Assembly (NCBI GenBank): GCA_943788495.1
Contig: CALSQO010000001.1
Location: 558,001-622,000 of the forward strand
Reading direction: 5' to 3'
Length of the DNA stretch: 64,000 bases
Source: UA16 sp905478895
Lineage (GTDB): Bacteria; Bacteroidota; Bacteroidia; Flavobacteriales_D; Sanyastnellaceae
The notes beneath the pieces are model-generated. The model was given only the letters and a program-made list of their open reading frames with translations, did not search any database and was not told where the DNA came from. Position 1 is the first letter of the stretch. The number at the start of each line of letters is the position of its first letter. The translations under genes were made by a program, and so were the position numbers. Shown piece after piece: positions 26,320 to 34,931 of this stretch.

Positions 26320-26348
26320 ATTATCGTTTTGTTGAAATGAACGATAAT
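26320..26348. repeat. 9-bp inverted repeat after the MFS gene
   Basis: ATTATCGTT (26320-26328) and AACGATAAT (26340-26348) are perfect complements around an 11-base loop. There is no T-run, so it is either a weak hairpin stabilising the upstream mRNA end or a protein-binding site ahead of the small ORF at 26410. Confidence 0.45.
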
Positions 26349-26409
26349 AGGTGGAAAAGTGCTTCACCCCCCCGTTGCGGGACAGGGTCTCTTCCGCGTT
26401 CTTTGTGTT

Positions 26410-26616
26410 ATGGAAGATCTTATGGTGCAATTGGAGACGGCCCAACAAGAGCGGGTGAAGACCTTGAAGGAATTCATGCGATTGAAAAACGAACTCGCTC
26501 TGGCTCAGCGACGATGCGATGAGCTGCGATCGGAAAACAACGGACTAAAACACGCCCTGCTCGTTTCAGAAACGGAATTGCAGGCACTGCACGCGTACGC
26601 TGCCGAAGTCGCGTAA
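26410..26616 (+). CDS. small coiled-coil protein
   Basis: This 68-residue reading frame is predicted entirely helical, with heptad-like spacing of Leu, Val and Ala from about residue 4 to 60 (VQLETAQQERVKTLKEF and LRSENNGLKHALLVSETEL). Three points support it as a gene: TTG-N20-GTTCTTTG ends 4 bases before the ATG, the same spacing as at other genes here; the frame stops just before a strong terminator; and the composition is coding-like. Size and coiled-coil content recall small division-associated proteins such as ZapB, but I see no specific match. A longer start at 26359 looks less natural. Confidence 0.5.
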   Translation: MEDLMVQLETAQQERVKTLKEFMRLKNELALAQRRCDELRSENNGLKHALLVSETELQALHAYAAEVA

Positions 26617-26635
26617 CGCGCAATATTGAGAAAAG

Positions 26636-26665
26636 AAAAAAGGCGGGGAACTCCCCGCCTTTTTT
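26636..26665. terminator. bidirectional intrinsic terminator
   Basis: A perfect 13-bp stem, AAAAAAGGCGGGG (26636-26648) with CCCCGCCTTTTTT (26653-26665), closes on the loop AACT. It lies between the convergent coiled-coil ORF and fabD and has T-runs in both directions. Confidence 0.93.
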
Positions 26666-26687
26666 GTGCCTTTTAACGAATTGCGCT

Positions 26688-27575
26688 TTACACTTCGATT
26701 CCTCCGCTCGATACGGGAAATGCGCGGTCGACTTTTTTAAAGAGTCCTTGTAAGACTTTTCCCGGGCCGATTTCGATGGCTTCCTGAGCTCCCATTTCAA
26801 TCATCTTCCCCATGGATTGCGTCCATTTTACAGGAGCGGTGAGTTGCGCAATGAGATTGGCTCGAATTTCCGCGGGATCTTCCACCGGCATCGCCGTGAC
26901 ATTTTGTACAATAGGGCAACGCGGACGTTCAAAAGGAGCCTGAGCGATCGCAGCAGACAATCGCTCCCGTGCCGATTCCATGAGAGGTGAATGAAAGGCT
27001 CCGCCGACCGGTAGAACCAGTGCTCTCCGAGCTCCAGCCTCTGTCAGCGACGCGCACGCTGCATGAATCGCGTCTATCTCTCCCGAGATCACGAGTTGAC
27101 CGGGACAGTTGTAGTTGGCAGCGACAACAACGCCAGGGGTGTTTGCACAGATCTCCTCTACTTTTTCGTCTTCCATGCCCAGCACGGCTGCCATCGTTGA
27201 TGGATTGGCGTTGCATGCATCCTGCATGGCCTGGGCTCTTTCAGAAACCAGCTTCAATCCATCTTCAAACTGCAAGGCACCTGCTGCGACGAGGGCGGAA
27301 AATTCACCCAAGCTATGGCCCGCAGCCATGTCGGGTGCAAACCGTTCTCCCATCAATTCCGCTAGGATGACGGAATGCAGAAATATCGCGGGTTGTGTGA
27401 CAGAAGTTTGTTTCAAATCTTCATCGCTCCCTGAGAACATGGTGCTTGAGATTGAAAAGCCCAAAATGTCATCGGCTTGTCGGAAACGCTTTTGAGCGAT
27501 TTCTGAAGCGTCGAATAGATCCTTGCCCATTCCAGAGAATTGGGCTCCTTGTCCGGGAAAAACAAATGCTTTCAT
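26688..27575 (-). CDS. fabD: malonyl-CoA:ACP transacylase
   Basis: FabD loads malonyl groups onto acyl carrier protein for fatty acid synthesis. The 295-residue protein starts MKAFVFPGQGAQFSGMGKDL, carries the nucleophile Ser88 in AAGHSLGEFSALVAAG, the oxyanion/Arg region SERAQAMQDA, and the catalytic His in VGGAFHSPLMESAR. The C-terminus (EAIEIGPGKVLQGLFKKV) is typical. It is the last gene of a minus-strand run that starts with the methyltransferase and ends in a terminator; 64 bases separate it from the DUF3078 gene. Confidence 0.96.
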   Translation of the reverse strand: MKAFVFPGQGAQFSGMGKDLFDASEIAQKRFRQADDILGFSISSTMFSGSDEDLKQTSVTQPAIFLHSVILAELMGERFAPDMAAGHSLGEFSALVAAGALQFEDGLKLVSERAQAMQDACNANPSTMAAVLGMEDEKVEEICANTPGVVVAANYNCPGQLVISGEIDAIHAACASLTEAGARRALVLPVGGAFHSPLMESARERLSAAIAQAPFERPRCPIVQNVTAMPVEDPAEIRANLIAQLTAPVKWTQSMGKMIEMGAQEAIEIGPGKVLQGLFKKVDRAFPVSSGGIEV

Positions 27576-27639
27576 CGTGTTGATAGTCTGTTGAACCGGC
27601 GAAATTAAGGCATGAATTCGGATGGACGTGCCGAGGCTT

Positions 27640-28623
27640 TTAAATGTTCAACGACAGTCCGACCGATAGGACCTGTTTCAATTGCACACCCGGTCCGATA
27701 TTGGGGATGATTACACCATCCACCTCTTCGGGACTTTTGGTAAGGGCGATGTCATCGTCGTAAATGAGGGTGGCGCTGATGGTGGTTGTCAGCCATGAAT
27801 TCACTTTCAAGGACAGCACATGGTCGCTGTAAACATCGATGTTTTGTGGGTTGTCCATGAAGTTTGAAAACAAGTCCAGTCGGATGGCGTATCCAATTTC
27901 CTCTGTGATCTTCCAGTTGGCGTTGAGTTTTAGGTAGCCCCCAACCTCATAGCGGCTCGTCTCACCGGGGGTTACACCAAATGCTCCCGCTTGCGAGAGA
28001 CTGTCATCCATTACCCATGTTGATTTGAACGTGATGGGAGCGAGAAAGACATTGATGGCCTTTTCGGGGTGTTTGTAGTCCATTCCGGCGGCGATGACAC
28101 CATAGCCGGGGGAGAGCCAGTTGGAATTGAGTAGCTCACGATTCGGTGCGCCATTTTCAATGGCATAACCGGGAGCAAGCTGGGACCGAAAATGCGCCAT
28201 AACGGTCATGAACCCGGTCATGGTGGTGCGGTATCCGATTTTTGTGGACCATTCGATTCGGTCGTCGGTTTTCAAAAACACACGGTCTTCGGGCCGATGC
28301 AGCAAACCAAAGGCGAGATGCAACTCGGAATCCCAACCGAATTTACCACGATCCAGGTTCCAGTTTTGGTCGAGTTTGGTGAGCAATGAAAGATTGCTCT
28401 GGCCCCCAGCTGCCCAATTGCTGAGTTGCACTTGGCTGAAATGAATATTGATCAGGCCCTTGCTTGACCATAGAATAGTGTCTTGCGAAGGGGCGGCTGA
28501 ATTGCGCAAGGCATTTTCCTCGGCTGCGGTGAGATTGGGGGTCAATGCTTGCGCATGAAGATTTGTCATGCTCATCACGAGCGCCAAAGCCAATAAGGTC
28601 AGGCAGGTTTTTCTCTGGGCCAT
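27640..28623 (-). CDS. DUF3078 exported protein
   Basis: This 327-residue protein matches DUF3078, a Bacteroidota family of predicted outer-membrane beta-barrels. A signal peptide (LALALVMSMTNLHAQA) ends near residue 25. The mature part alternates short amphipathic strands, with QLSNWAAGGQSNLSLL near the start, a lysine/tryptophan pattern (NLDRGKFGWDSELHLAFGL) and an aromatic-poor final strand ending in VGLSLNI. Function is unknown. GGAG lies 9-10 bases before the ATG, 3 bases after the upstream stop. Confidence 0.85.
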   Translation of the reverse strand: MAQRKTCLTLLALALVMSMTNLHAQALTPNLTAAEENALRNSAAPSQDTILWSSKGLINIHFSQVQLSNWAAGGQSNLSLLTKLDQNWNLDRGKFGWDSELHLAFGLLHRPEDRVFLKTDDRIEWSTKIGYRTTMTGFMTVMAHFRSQLAPGYAIENGAPNRELLNSNWLSPGYGVIAAGMDYKHPEKAINVFLAPITFKSTWVMDDSLSQAGAFGVTPGETSRYEVGGYLKLNANWKITEEIGYAIRLDLFSNFMDNPQNIDVYSDHVLSLKVNSWLTTTISATLIYDDDIALTKSPEEVDGVIIPNIGPGVQLKQVLSVGLSLNI

Positions 28624-28626
28624 GCT

Positions 28627-30102
28627 TTAATTCTCCAGTATCGGTTCCAAATGAAAAATAGTGCCCGCACCTTCTACGGCCACGTAGATGTCACCCTTCG
28701 AATTCCGAGCGATGTCGCGCACGCGTCCAACGCCTTTGAGTAATTGTTCCCTGTCAGTGACGTGCCCGGAAGCATCCATCACCAGGCGTTCGAGGTATTC
28801 AAAGCTGAGCGATCCGACGAGCAAATTGTTTTGCCAACTTTGAGGCCATCCGCGGCCCAATGCGATGTCCATTCCGCAGGCACCGATGGACGGCAGCCAA
28901 TAGTACAAGGGTTGTTCCATTCCGGTTTTGGCCGTGTCCCGGGTGATGATGGTTCCGCTGTAATTCCGTCCGAAGGTGATTTCTGGCCACCCGTAATTGG
29001 ATGATTTCCGCAGGATGTTGATTTCGTCTCCGCCTTTGGGTCCATGTTCATGGGTCCAAACCTCTCCGGTCTCGGGATGAACGAACATTCCTTGCGGATT
29101 GCGATGTCCCCATGACCAGATGCTACCAATGGCACCTGGTTCATCGACAAATGGGTTGTCTTTCGGCACGGAGCCATCGGGGTGCAAGCGGTGCACTTTT
29201 CCCGGATAGGTTTCCAAGGTTTGCGGATGCACATCCCGCATCCCGCGCTCGCCGCATGTGATGTAAAGCATATCGTCTTGTCCCATGGCCAGTCGGCTTC
29301 CATAATGTCGGTGGGTTTTGGCATATGGCGCTGCGACCATCAAGGTTTCCCAGCGCGGTACGCTGAACCCTTGATCGGTGACCAGCAATTCACCGCGCAC
29401 CACGGCAGTTGCGGAAAGCTTGTCGTCGTCGGGATGATTTTTGCTGTATGTCAGGTAAACCCAAGGTCTGGACTGCGCGTCATCGTTCCAAACCATAACA
29501 TCCAGTAAGCCGCCTTGCCCTTTGACATGGATGTCATCGGGAGTTCCGGCAATGGCTTGCTTGACTCCGGATTTTATCACCCAAAGCCTTCCTTCTCGTT
29601 CGGTAAAAAACAACGTTGAGTCATTTAAGAAGTCCATGCCCCATGGGGTGGCCAAGTCCGACGCAATCACATTTGCACGCAATTGAAGGTCAGTCGCCTG
29701 AATCAACGGAGGTGGGGAAGCCCTGAAATTGGACGATTCACTTGCTTTGGCTAAGAGGTAATCGGAAAGGTCTTTGACCTCATCCGGCGAGAATAATTGG
29801 CCATAAGCAGGCATTCCCAAAAGGGCGTACCCGTTGCGAATGACGCGCTCGATGTCCGCTTGTTGACTGCCCAGTTTCCACGTGCGCTGGATGAAATCCC
29901 GTCCATTCACTCCATGGCAACTCGCGCACCATTGGGAGTAAAGTTCTGCGCCCTTGTCCTCACTTTGAAGCGCCGATAGGTCAATTTCAGAGGATGAATG
30001 CAGGGTTTCCTGAAGGGAAGAGGACGGCGACAGAAAAGCGAGCGAAGTGGCAACGGCGCTCGCAGCGATCAAAAGGTTCAATGGGTGGTGCATGCGATTC
30101 AA
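28627..30102 (-). CDS. cytochrome c fused to PQQ-type sugar dehydrogenase domain
   Basis: The 491-residue exported protein joins two domains. After a signal peptide (about 1-25) comes a single-heme cytochrome c: heme motif CASCH at about 59-63 and the likely axial Met in LLGMPAYGQL. From about residue 150 follows a six-bladed beta-propeller of the soluble glucose/aldose dehydrogenase (YliI-like) family, with TPWGMDFLNDSTLFFTERE, THRHYGSRLAMGQDDMLYI, GHRNPQGMFVHPETGEVW and HEHGPKGGDEIN. The combination suggests periplasmic sugar oxidation with direct electron transfer to the heme. It starts 7 bases after the methyltransferase stop and ends 3 bases before the DUF3078 gene. Confidence 0.9.
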   Translation of the reverse strand: MNRMHHPLNLLIAASAVATSLAFLSPSSSLQETLHSSSEIDLSALQSEDKGAELYSQWCASCHGVNGRDFIQRTWKLGSQQADIERVIRNGYALLGMPAYGQLFSPDEVKDLSDYLLAKASESSNFRASPPPLIQATDLQLRANVIASDLATPWGMDFLNDSTLFFTEREGRLWVIKSGVKQAIAGTPDDIHVKGQGGLLDVMVWNDDAQSRPWVYLTYSKNHPDDDKLSATAVVRGELLVTDQGFSVPRWETLMVAAPYAKTHRHYGSRLAMGQDDMLYITCGERGMRDVHPQTLETYPGKVHRLHPDGSVPKDNPFVDEPGAIGSIWSWGHRNPQGMFVHPETGEVWTHEHGPKGGDEINILRKSSNYGWPEITFGRNYSGTIITRDTAKTGMEQPLYYWLPSIGACGMDIALGRGWPQSWQNNLLVGSLSFEYLERLVMDASGHVTDREQLLKGVGRVRDIARNSKGDIYVAVEGAGTIFHLEPILEN

Positions 30103-30109
30103 TCAGGAA

Positions 30110-30718
30110 TTAAAGAATGGGAGCGGTGCCCACCAATTGGATGATTTCGGCTTTTCCTTGGTGAAAAGGCCCTTCGTCCAAGTGGGTTTGCTTGGGGGCG
30201 ATCCGTTCAATGACAAGTTCGTTGAAGTCGGATTTCAATTGCTCCATTTGAAACAACATTTCCGATTTATTTGGACCTCCAGATGTCAATCCCAACTGGT
30301 CGATGCTGAATCCCTCGAGGATCAGCTTGCCTCCGGGTTTTAGCCAGGAGATTGCTTTTTGATGAAACGGCCGACGCAAGGGGGCTGGCATGTGTGCGTA
30401 GAAGAGGCCGACCACGTCATAACCCGCGGAGTCTCCTTGAAAGGTCAAGGCATCTTCAACGTGCGTTTGTACGTGGTCTTCAACGCCTGCAGCTTTGCAC
30501 CATCGATCGCATGTTGCCATGCCAACCACACTGGAGTCAACAGCATGCACCTTCCAGCCTTGCTGAGCTGCCCAGAGCGCATTGCGTCCTTCTCCTTCGC
30601 AGGGGAGCAAAACATTATGGCCTTTGCACAGGGATAATTCTTGGACCCAAAAGGGGATGGGTTTTGTGCCATAAGCTCCTTCTGTTTTGGCATAACGCTC
30701 GTCCCAATGACCTTTCAT
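30110..30718 (-). CDS. class I SAM-dependent methyltransferase
   Basis: The 202-residue protein has the TehB/thiopurine-methyltransferase type of Rossmann fold: NVLLPCEGEGRNALWAAQQG is motif I, VHAVDSSVVGM motif II, and YDVVGLFYAHMP the acidic region after it. Substrate is unknown. The start at 30718 (MKGHWDERYAKTEG) is the family N-terminus; the frame to 30763 has no support and would cross the palindrome in the promoter region. It heads the minus-strand run that continues into the cytochrome/sugar dehydrogenase gene. Confidence 0.85.
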   Translation of the reverse strand: MKGHWDERYAKTEGAYGTKPIPFWVQELSLCKGHNVLLPCEGEGRNALWAAQQGWKVHAVDSSVVGMATCDRWCKAAGVEDHVQTHVEDALTFQGDSAGYDVVGLFYAHMPAPLRRPFHQKAISWLKPGGKLILEGFSIDQLGLTSGGPNKSEMLFQMEQLKSDFNELVIERIAPKQTHLDEGPFHQGKAEIIQLVGTAPIL

Positions 30719-30728
30719 TTGTCGAATT

Positions 30729-30743
30729 TCTGAAAATTTCAGA
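30729..30743. repeat. 15-bp palindrome in the divergent intergenic region
   Basis: TCTGAAAATTTCAGA is a perfect palindrome around its central A, placed 11 bases upstream of the methyltransferase ATG and 45 bases upstream of the aldehyde dehydrogenase ATG. It could be an operator. Confidence 0.45.
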
Positions 30744-30762
30744 GGAATTTGACCGCAGAACA

Positions 30763-30787
30763 TGTTAGTTTACTAGAAATTCTAACA
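30763..30787. repeat. TGTTAG-N13-CTAACA inverted repeat before the aldehyde dehydrogenase
   Basis: Six-base arms at 30763-30768 and 30782-30787 are perfect complements, and the second arm touches the ATG at 30788. Spacing of about two helical turns suits a dimeric regulator, but the arms are short enough for chance. Confidence 0.3.
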
Positions 30788-32215
30788 ATGATCCAGCCAA
30801 TTTTGCCATCGTCTCCTTCTGTTGAGCAGATGAACCAGGCCTTTGATGCGCTTAGCGAACATTCCGCGGACCAACGAAAGCTAAATGCCAAGCAGCGGAT
30901 CAAGCGACTTGAGGCATTGTATGCGGAGATTTGGAGGCGACGGGATGACTTGAAAGTGGCCATGTGGGATGACTTTCGTAAGCCGGCTGAAGAAGTGGAC
31001 TTGACGGAAATCTTTGTCATCAAATCAGAGATCAAGGCCGTAAAAAAAAGGTTGAAGCGTTGGATGAAGCCGCGCCGCGTGGCCGGCGGCTTGGCGCTCA
31101 TCGGTTCGGCTTCGTGGATCAGGCCAGAGGCGAAAGGAGTGGCGTTGATCATTGCTCCGTGGAACTATCCCATGCAATTGGTGTTTCGTCCTTTAGTCGC
31201 TGCCATTGCCGCGGGCTGCACGGTCATGCTCAAACCATCGGAATTGACCGGGCAAACCGCCCAGGTGGTGGCCGAAATTGTTGCGGCCGTTTTTCCGGTC
31301 AATGAAGTGGCAGTGGTCCAAGGAGGGGTCGAATCGGCCACGCATTTGTTGTCTTTGCCCTTCAATCACATATACTTCACGGGATCCCCTGAGGTCGGTA
31401 AGATTGTCATGCGCGCAGCGGCCCAACATCCTTGCAGCGTGACGCTCGAATTGGGAGGAAAATCACCTGTGATCATAGACGAATCGGCGTCCATGAAGGC
31501 CACGGCGAAAAAAATTGCTTGGGCGAAGCTGTCCAATGCGGGTCAGATTTGTGTGGCGCCGGATTACATTTTCGTGCCACGTCGATTGGGAGCTCAGTTT
31601 GTGGAGGCGCTGAAAGCGGCTATGCAGGAGTTGTATCCGGGAACGGTTGCCGAGAATCCTGATTACCAGCGCATCGTCAAAGATGCGCATGCCCAGCGTT
31701 TGTTGGATTTGCTGGAGGACGCCGTGTCCAAAGGCGCCAAAGTGGCTTACGGCGGTGCGAGCGATGCACCGAGCTGTTTTGTGCATCCAACCATTTTGAC
31801 GGAGGTGCCTGTGGAGGCGAAAATCATGGAAGAAGAAGTCTTTGGGCCCATTTTGCCGGTCATATTGTACGATGACCTCCAAGAAGTGGTGGAATCCGTG
31901 AACAGCCGTCCCGTTCCCCTCGCGTTGTACATCTACAGCAAACGAAATCGGTTTGTGAGTGAGGTGCTTGATTCCGTGCAGTCAGGAGGGGTGAGTATCA
32001 ACAATTCAGTGATTCATGTGTCCAGCAATCACCTGCCATTTGGGGGGCTTGGAAACAGCGGAATTGGTTCCGGGCATGGCGAACATGGTTTCAAGGAGTT
32101 CACGCACATGCGTGGAGTTTATGAGCAACGCATGGATGGTGCTGCTTCTTTCTTGATGCCACCGTATGCAAAGTGGAAAACCAAATGGATCGATCGCTTG
32201 CTGCGTTGGCTTTGA
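30788..32215 (+). CDS. aldehyde dehydrogenase family protein
   Basis: The 475-residue protein is an NAD(P)-dependent aldehyde dehydrogenase close to the class 3 / fatty aldehyde group. Visible signatures are ALIIAPWNYPMQLVFRPL (cofactor Asn), MLKPSELTGQTAQ, YFTGSPEVGKIVM, LELGGKSPVIIDES with the general-base Glu, and NAGQICVAPDYIFVP with the catalytic Cys. The C-terminus is hydrophobic and basic (KTKWIDRLLRWL), which may attach it to the membrane as in fatty aldehyde dehydrogenase. I start at the ATG at 30788; the frame to 30749 crosses the divergent promoter region. Confidence 0.92.
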   Translation: MIQPILPSSPSVEQMNQAFDALSEHSADQRKLNAKQRIKRLEALYAEIWRRRDDLKVAMWDDFRKPAEEVDLTEIFVIKSEIKAVKKRLKRWMKPRRVAGGLALIGSASWIRPEAKGVALIIAPWNYPMQLVFRPLVAAIAAGCTVMLKPSELTGQTAQVVAEIVAAVFPVNEVAVVQGGVESATHLLSLPFNHIYFTGSPEVGKIVMRAAAQHPCSVTLELGGKSPVIIDESASMKATAKKIAWAKLSNAGQICVAPDYIFVPRRLGAQFVEALKAAMQELYPGTVAENPDYQRIVKDAHAQRLLDLLEDAVSKGAKVAYGGASDAPSCFVHPTILTEVPVEAKIMEEEVFGPILPVILYDDLQEVVESVNSRPVPLALYIYSKRNRFVSEVLDSVQSGGVSINNSVIHVSSNHLPFGGLGNSGIGSGHGEHGFKEFTHMRGVYEQRMDGAASFLMPPYAKWKTKWIDRLLRWL

Positions 32216-32257
32216 TTGCCGGTTTCTGTTGCTTTCTTTGTGCCAAATTATTGGAAC

Positions 32258-34138
32258 ATGAACGTTCGTTCGCTTTTTCTCGCTGCCGTGTATTGGATGA
32301 GCGGAGTCACATTGGGGCTTTCGCAATCGTTTGTTGATCGGGTTGATCCGCCGCACTGGTGGGTGGGGATGCCGGTGGATACCGTTCAGATCATGATCCA
32401 TGGCAGGGGCATTGGGGCATTGGAACCGCGCATTGATTACCCGGGCGTTGAACTCTGCCGAATCGCACGGAATGGGGTCAATCCCAACTATCAATTTCTC
32501 TACGTGCATGTAGCAGAAGATGCTCCCGCAGGGATCGCGGCGATTCAATGGCACGACCCGGAGGACCGTCGGTCGAAGACGGTGGGAAGGACGCCATTCG
32601 AATTGAAAATTCGAGAAGGATTCGCGGATGGTGGTGATGGCATTCAAGGATATGGCCCGGAGGATGCGATCTGCCTCATCACGCCGGATCGATTTGCCAA
32701 TGGGGACCCGAGCAACGACGAAGTAGAAGGAATGCTGGAAGGATTGGACCGCTCCAATGATCATGGCCGACACGGCGGAGATTTGGCGGGGATACAGCGG
32801 CACTTGGGTTACCTCGATAGCATGGGGTTTACGGCTGTTTGGCTCAATCCGGTGTTGGAAAACAACCAGCCGCAGTGGTCGTATCACGGATACGCCACCA
32901 CGGACTATTACCGGGTTGATCCACGGTTTGGTAGCAATCAAGAATACCGGGAACTTGCGCAAGCTGCGCGGGACCGAGGCATGAAAGTAATCATGGACAT
33001 GATCATGAATCACTGCGGATCGGAGCACCCTTGGTTGAACGATTTGCCCACGCAAGATTGGATCAACAACGATGCGGCGTTCACGCCCACGACGCATCGC
33101 CGCACAACGCTGCGCGATCCTTATGCCGCTCAGGGCGATTTGAATGGGTTTTCTGACGGTTGGTTTGTCCAGGAAATGCCCGACTTGAATCAACGCCAAC
33201 CCCTGCTGGCGGATTACCTCATCCAGAATACACTCTGGTGGATTGAATTCCTCGGACTTGGGGGCATCCGGATGGATACCTATCCTTATTCCGATGCGGC
33301 ATTCATGGCACGCTGGAGTTGCGAGGTGATGGCGGCTTATCCCAACTTTAATATGAGCGGAGAGGAATGGAGTTTGAATCCATCGGTGCTGGCCTACTGG
33401 CAGGCGGGTGCTGACAACAAAGACGGCTATGTTTCGTGCTTGCCAGGACTGTTGGACTTTCCCCTCCACCACGCGTTCATCCAATGCATGACCGAGCAAG
33501 AGGCGTGGCATTCCAATTGGGTACGGTTGTATGAAATGCTGGGAAATGATTACCTCTATTCGCAGCCTTCGGATCACGTTATCTTTCCCGATAATCACGA
33601 CATGAGTCGCATCCACACGCAACTCGGAGACGATGTGAATAAGACGCGAATGGCCCTCTTCTTCTTTGCTACCATGCGAGGTACGCCGCAGTTTTATTAC
33701 GGCACGGAGGTGCTCATGACCAACACAGGTGATGACAGCCACGGCAACATTCGAAGCGACTTTCCGGGCGGTTGGTTGGGCGATTCGAGCAGCGGATTTT
33801 CCAACCGAGAACTTTCAGCTGAGTCAGTGGCTTTCCAACAAGAAATGCGAGCCTTGCTGCAATGGCGCAAAACGGCCCATGCGATTCACGACGGACGACT
33901 GATGCATTTCGTGCCAGAGGCAGGCAGCTATGTGTATTTCCGCTTCAACGAATCACAGACGTTCATGGTCATTTTGAATCAATCTGAAGAGGCAGAAACC
34001 CTTGATCTTCAGCGTTTCGATGAGGTCTTGCAGGGACGTCGTCTTTTGCGCAACGCGTTGACGGGGAAGGTGGCGAACGACGGACAAGTGTCCTTGGCGG
34101 TGCCTGCGCAAGCGGCCTGGGTGTTGGAAGTGGAGTGA
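32258..34138 (+). CDS. GH13 alpha-amylase family enzyme (cyclomaltodextrinase/neopullulanase type)
   Basis: The 626-residue exported enzyme degrades alpha-glucans or cyclodextrins. A signal peptide (about 1-22, ending TLGLSQ) is followed by a cyclomaltodextrinase N-terminal beta domain (HWWVGMPVDTVQIMIHGRG) and the GH13 barrel. The four barrel motifs are MDMIMNHCG, GGIRMDTYPY (nucleophile Asp), MSGEEWS (acid Glu) and FPDNHDMSR (transition-state Asp). The C-terminal beta domain (VYFRFNESQTFMVILNQSEE) fits the same group. It probably acts in the periplasm or on the cell surface like SusA. No SusCD pair lies next to it. The start at 32258 is set by the signal peptide. Confidence 0.93.
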   Translation: MNVRSLFLAAVYWMSGVTLGLSQSFVDRVDPPHWWVGMPVDTVQIMIHGRGIGALEPRIDYPGVELCRIARNGVNPNYQFLYVHVAEDAPAGIAAIQWHDPEDRRSKTVGRTPFELKIREGFADGGDGIQGYGPEDAICLITPDRFANGDPSNDEVEGMLEGLDRSNDHGRHGGDLAGIQRHLGYLDSMGFTAVWLNPVLENNQPQWSYHGYATTDYYRVDPRFGSNQEYRELAQAARDRGMKVIMDMIMNHCGSEHPWLNDLPTQDWINNDAAFTPTTHRRTTLRDPYAAQGDLNGFSDGWFVQEMPDLNQRQPLLADYLIQNTLWWIEFLGLGGIRMDTYPYSDAAFMARWSCEVMAAYPNFNMSGEEWSLNPSVLAYWQAGADNKDGYVSCLPGLLDFPLHHAFIQCMTEQEAWHSNWVRLYEMLGNDYLYSQPSDHVIFPDNHDMSRIHTQLGDDVNKTRMALFFFATMRGTPQFYYGTEVLMTNTGDDSHGNIRSDFPGGWLGDSSSGFSNRELSAESVAFQQEMRALLQWRKTAHAIHDGRLMHFVPEAGSYVYFRFNESQTFMVILNQSEEAETLDLQRFDEVLQGRRLLRNALTGKVANDGQVSLAVPAQAAWVLEVE

Positions 34139-34247
34139 AGGACAATGGATGAATACAATTGGGTTTGCACGAAGGGGTGTGAATTACACTCTGGTTTTGG
34201 ATTCTTTTGCGCTGAAACGTGATTTAAATTCGTCCAAACCCTAGGTA

Positions 34248-34862
34248 ATGATGCAGCGCATAATTTTATTTTTCATTGGACTTGTGATGAGTGCCTCGCT
34301 CACGGCCCAACACACGGATTCGGAAACCTGGCAGCCAGATTACAATGAAGACCAACTGCTCTCGATGCCCGATCTCTTGCCGCTCTTGGGGCGTTTTGGT
34401 TCCGGATGGACCCCTGGAAACGGTGAAGGTGAAGGGAGAATTCCGACGAACGTTGCCATTTTGGATTGGTCGGGTCAAGAAAATGAAGCACTGTTTCTGA
34501 GTGCCGCGAGTGACTTGGTGGTTTTGAAGCCAGGCATCAATGACGGGAGCGATCCCAATCAGCGTTCCACGAACATTCGCCACATCAACGTTGAGAGTTG
34601 GTTGCCGGTCTCACAACCTCAAAGCGATCGCGCAGCCTTTGAGAGCTTGCCGATGAAGTCCCAGGTTCTCCTCTTGGATCCCGGGTTGGATGCCGATGGC
34701 CACCCCATGCCTTTTGGAACCCGATACATTTTACATTTCCCGGACGGTTCGAAAGGAGAGGTGTCAACGAATAGCATGGGTTCGATGAGCGTTTCAGGGA
34801 AATCTTTGCGCACCATGGCGCAGCTGCTGCACGCCGGTGGCCGAGTTTATTTCATGCCGTGA
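34248..34862 (+). CDS. secreted protein of unknown function with dockerin-like segment
   Basis: The 204-residue protein has a signal peptide (RIILFFIGLVMSASLTAQ) and is otherwise unknown to me. Directly after it, the segment WQPDYNEDQLLSMPDLLPLL followed by GRFGSGW resembles one half of a dockerin or calcium-binding loop (D-x-N-x-D-x-x-L-x-x-x-D-L-L), which in related marine bacteria often stands at the N-terminus of secreted proteins. The rest is polar and beta-rich with no catalytic motif. It lies 109 bases after the amylase, in the same direction. Confidence 0.7.
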   Translation: MMQRIILFFIGLVMSASLTAQHTDSETWQPDYNEDQLLSMPDLLPLLGRFGSGWTPGNGEGEGRIPTNVAILDWSGQENEALFLSAASDLVVLKPGINDGSDPNQRSTNIRHINVESWLPVSQPQSDRAAFESLPMKSQVLLLDPGLDADGHPMPFGTRYILHFPDGSKGEVSTNSMGSMSVSGKSLRTMAQLLHAGGRVYFMP

Positions 34863-34931
34863 CTGCAGGAGGGGGGTGGAAGTTATTAATATCCACACGT
34901 TTACTTCGATGCACCGCTTGGGCACTGAGAT

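Noticed and set aside
32006..33742. A 578-codon open frame on the minus strand, antisense to the GH13 amylase
   Set aside because: It has no recognisable domain, no start context and a composition rich in Arg, His and Ile typical of the antisense of a coding frame; the amylase on the other strand is clear.
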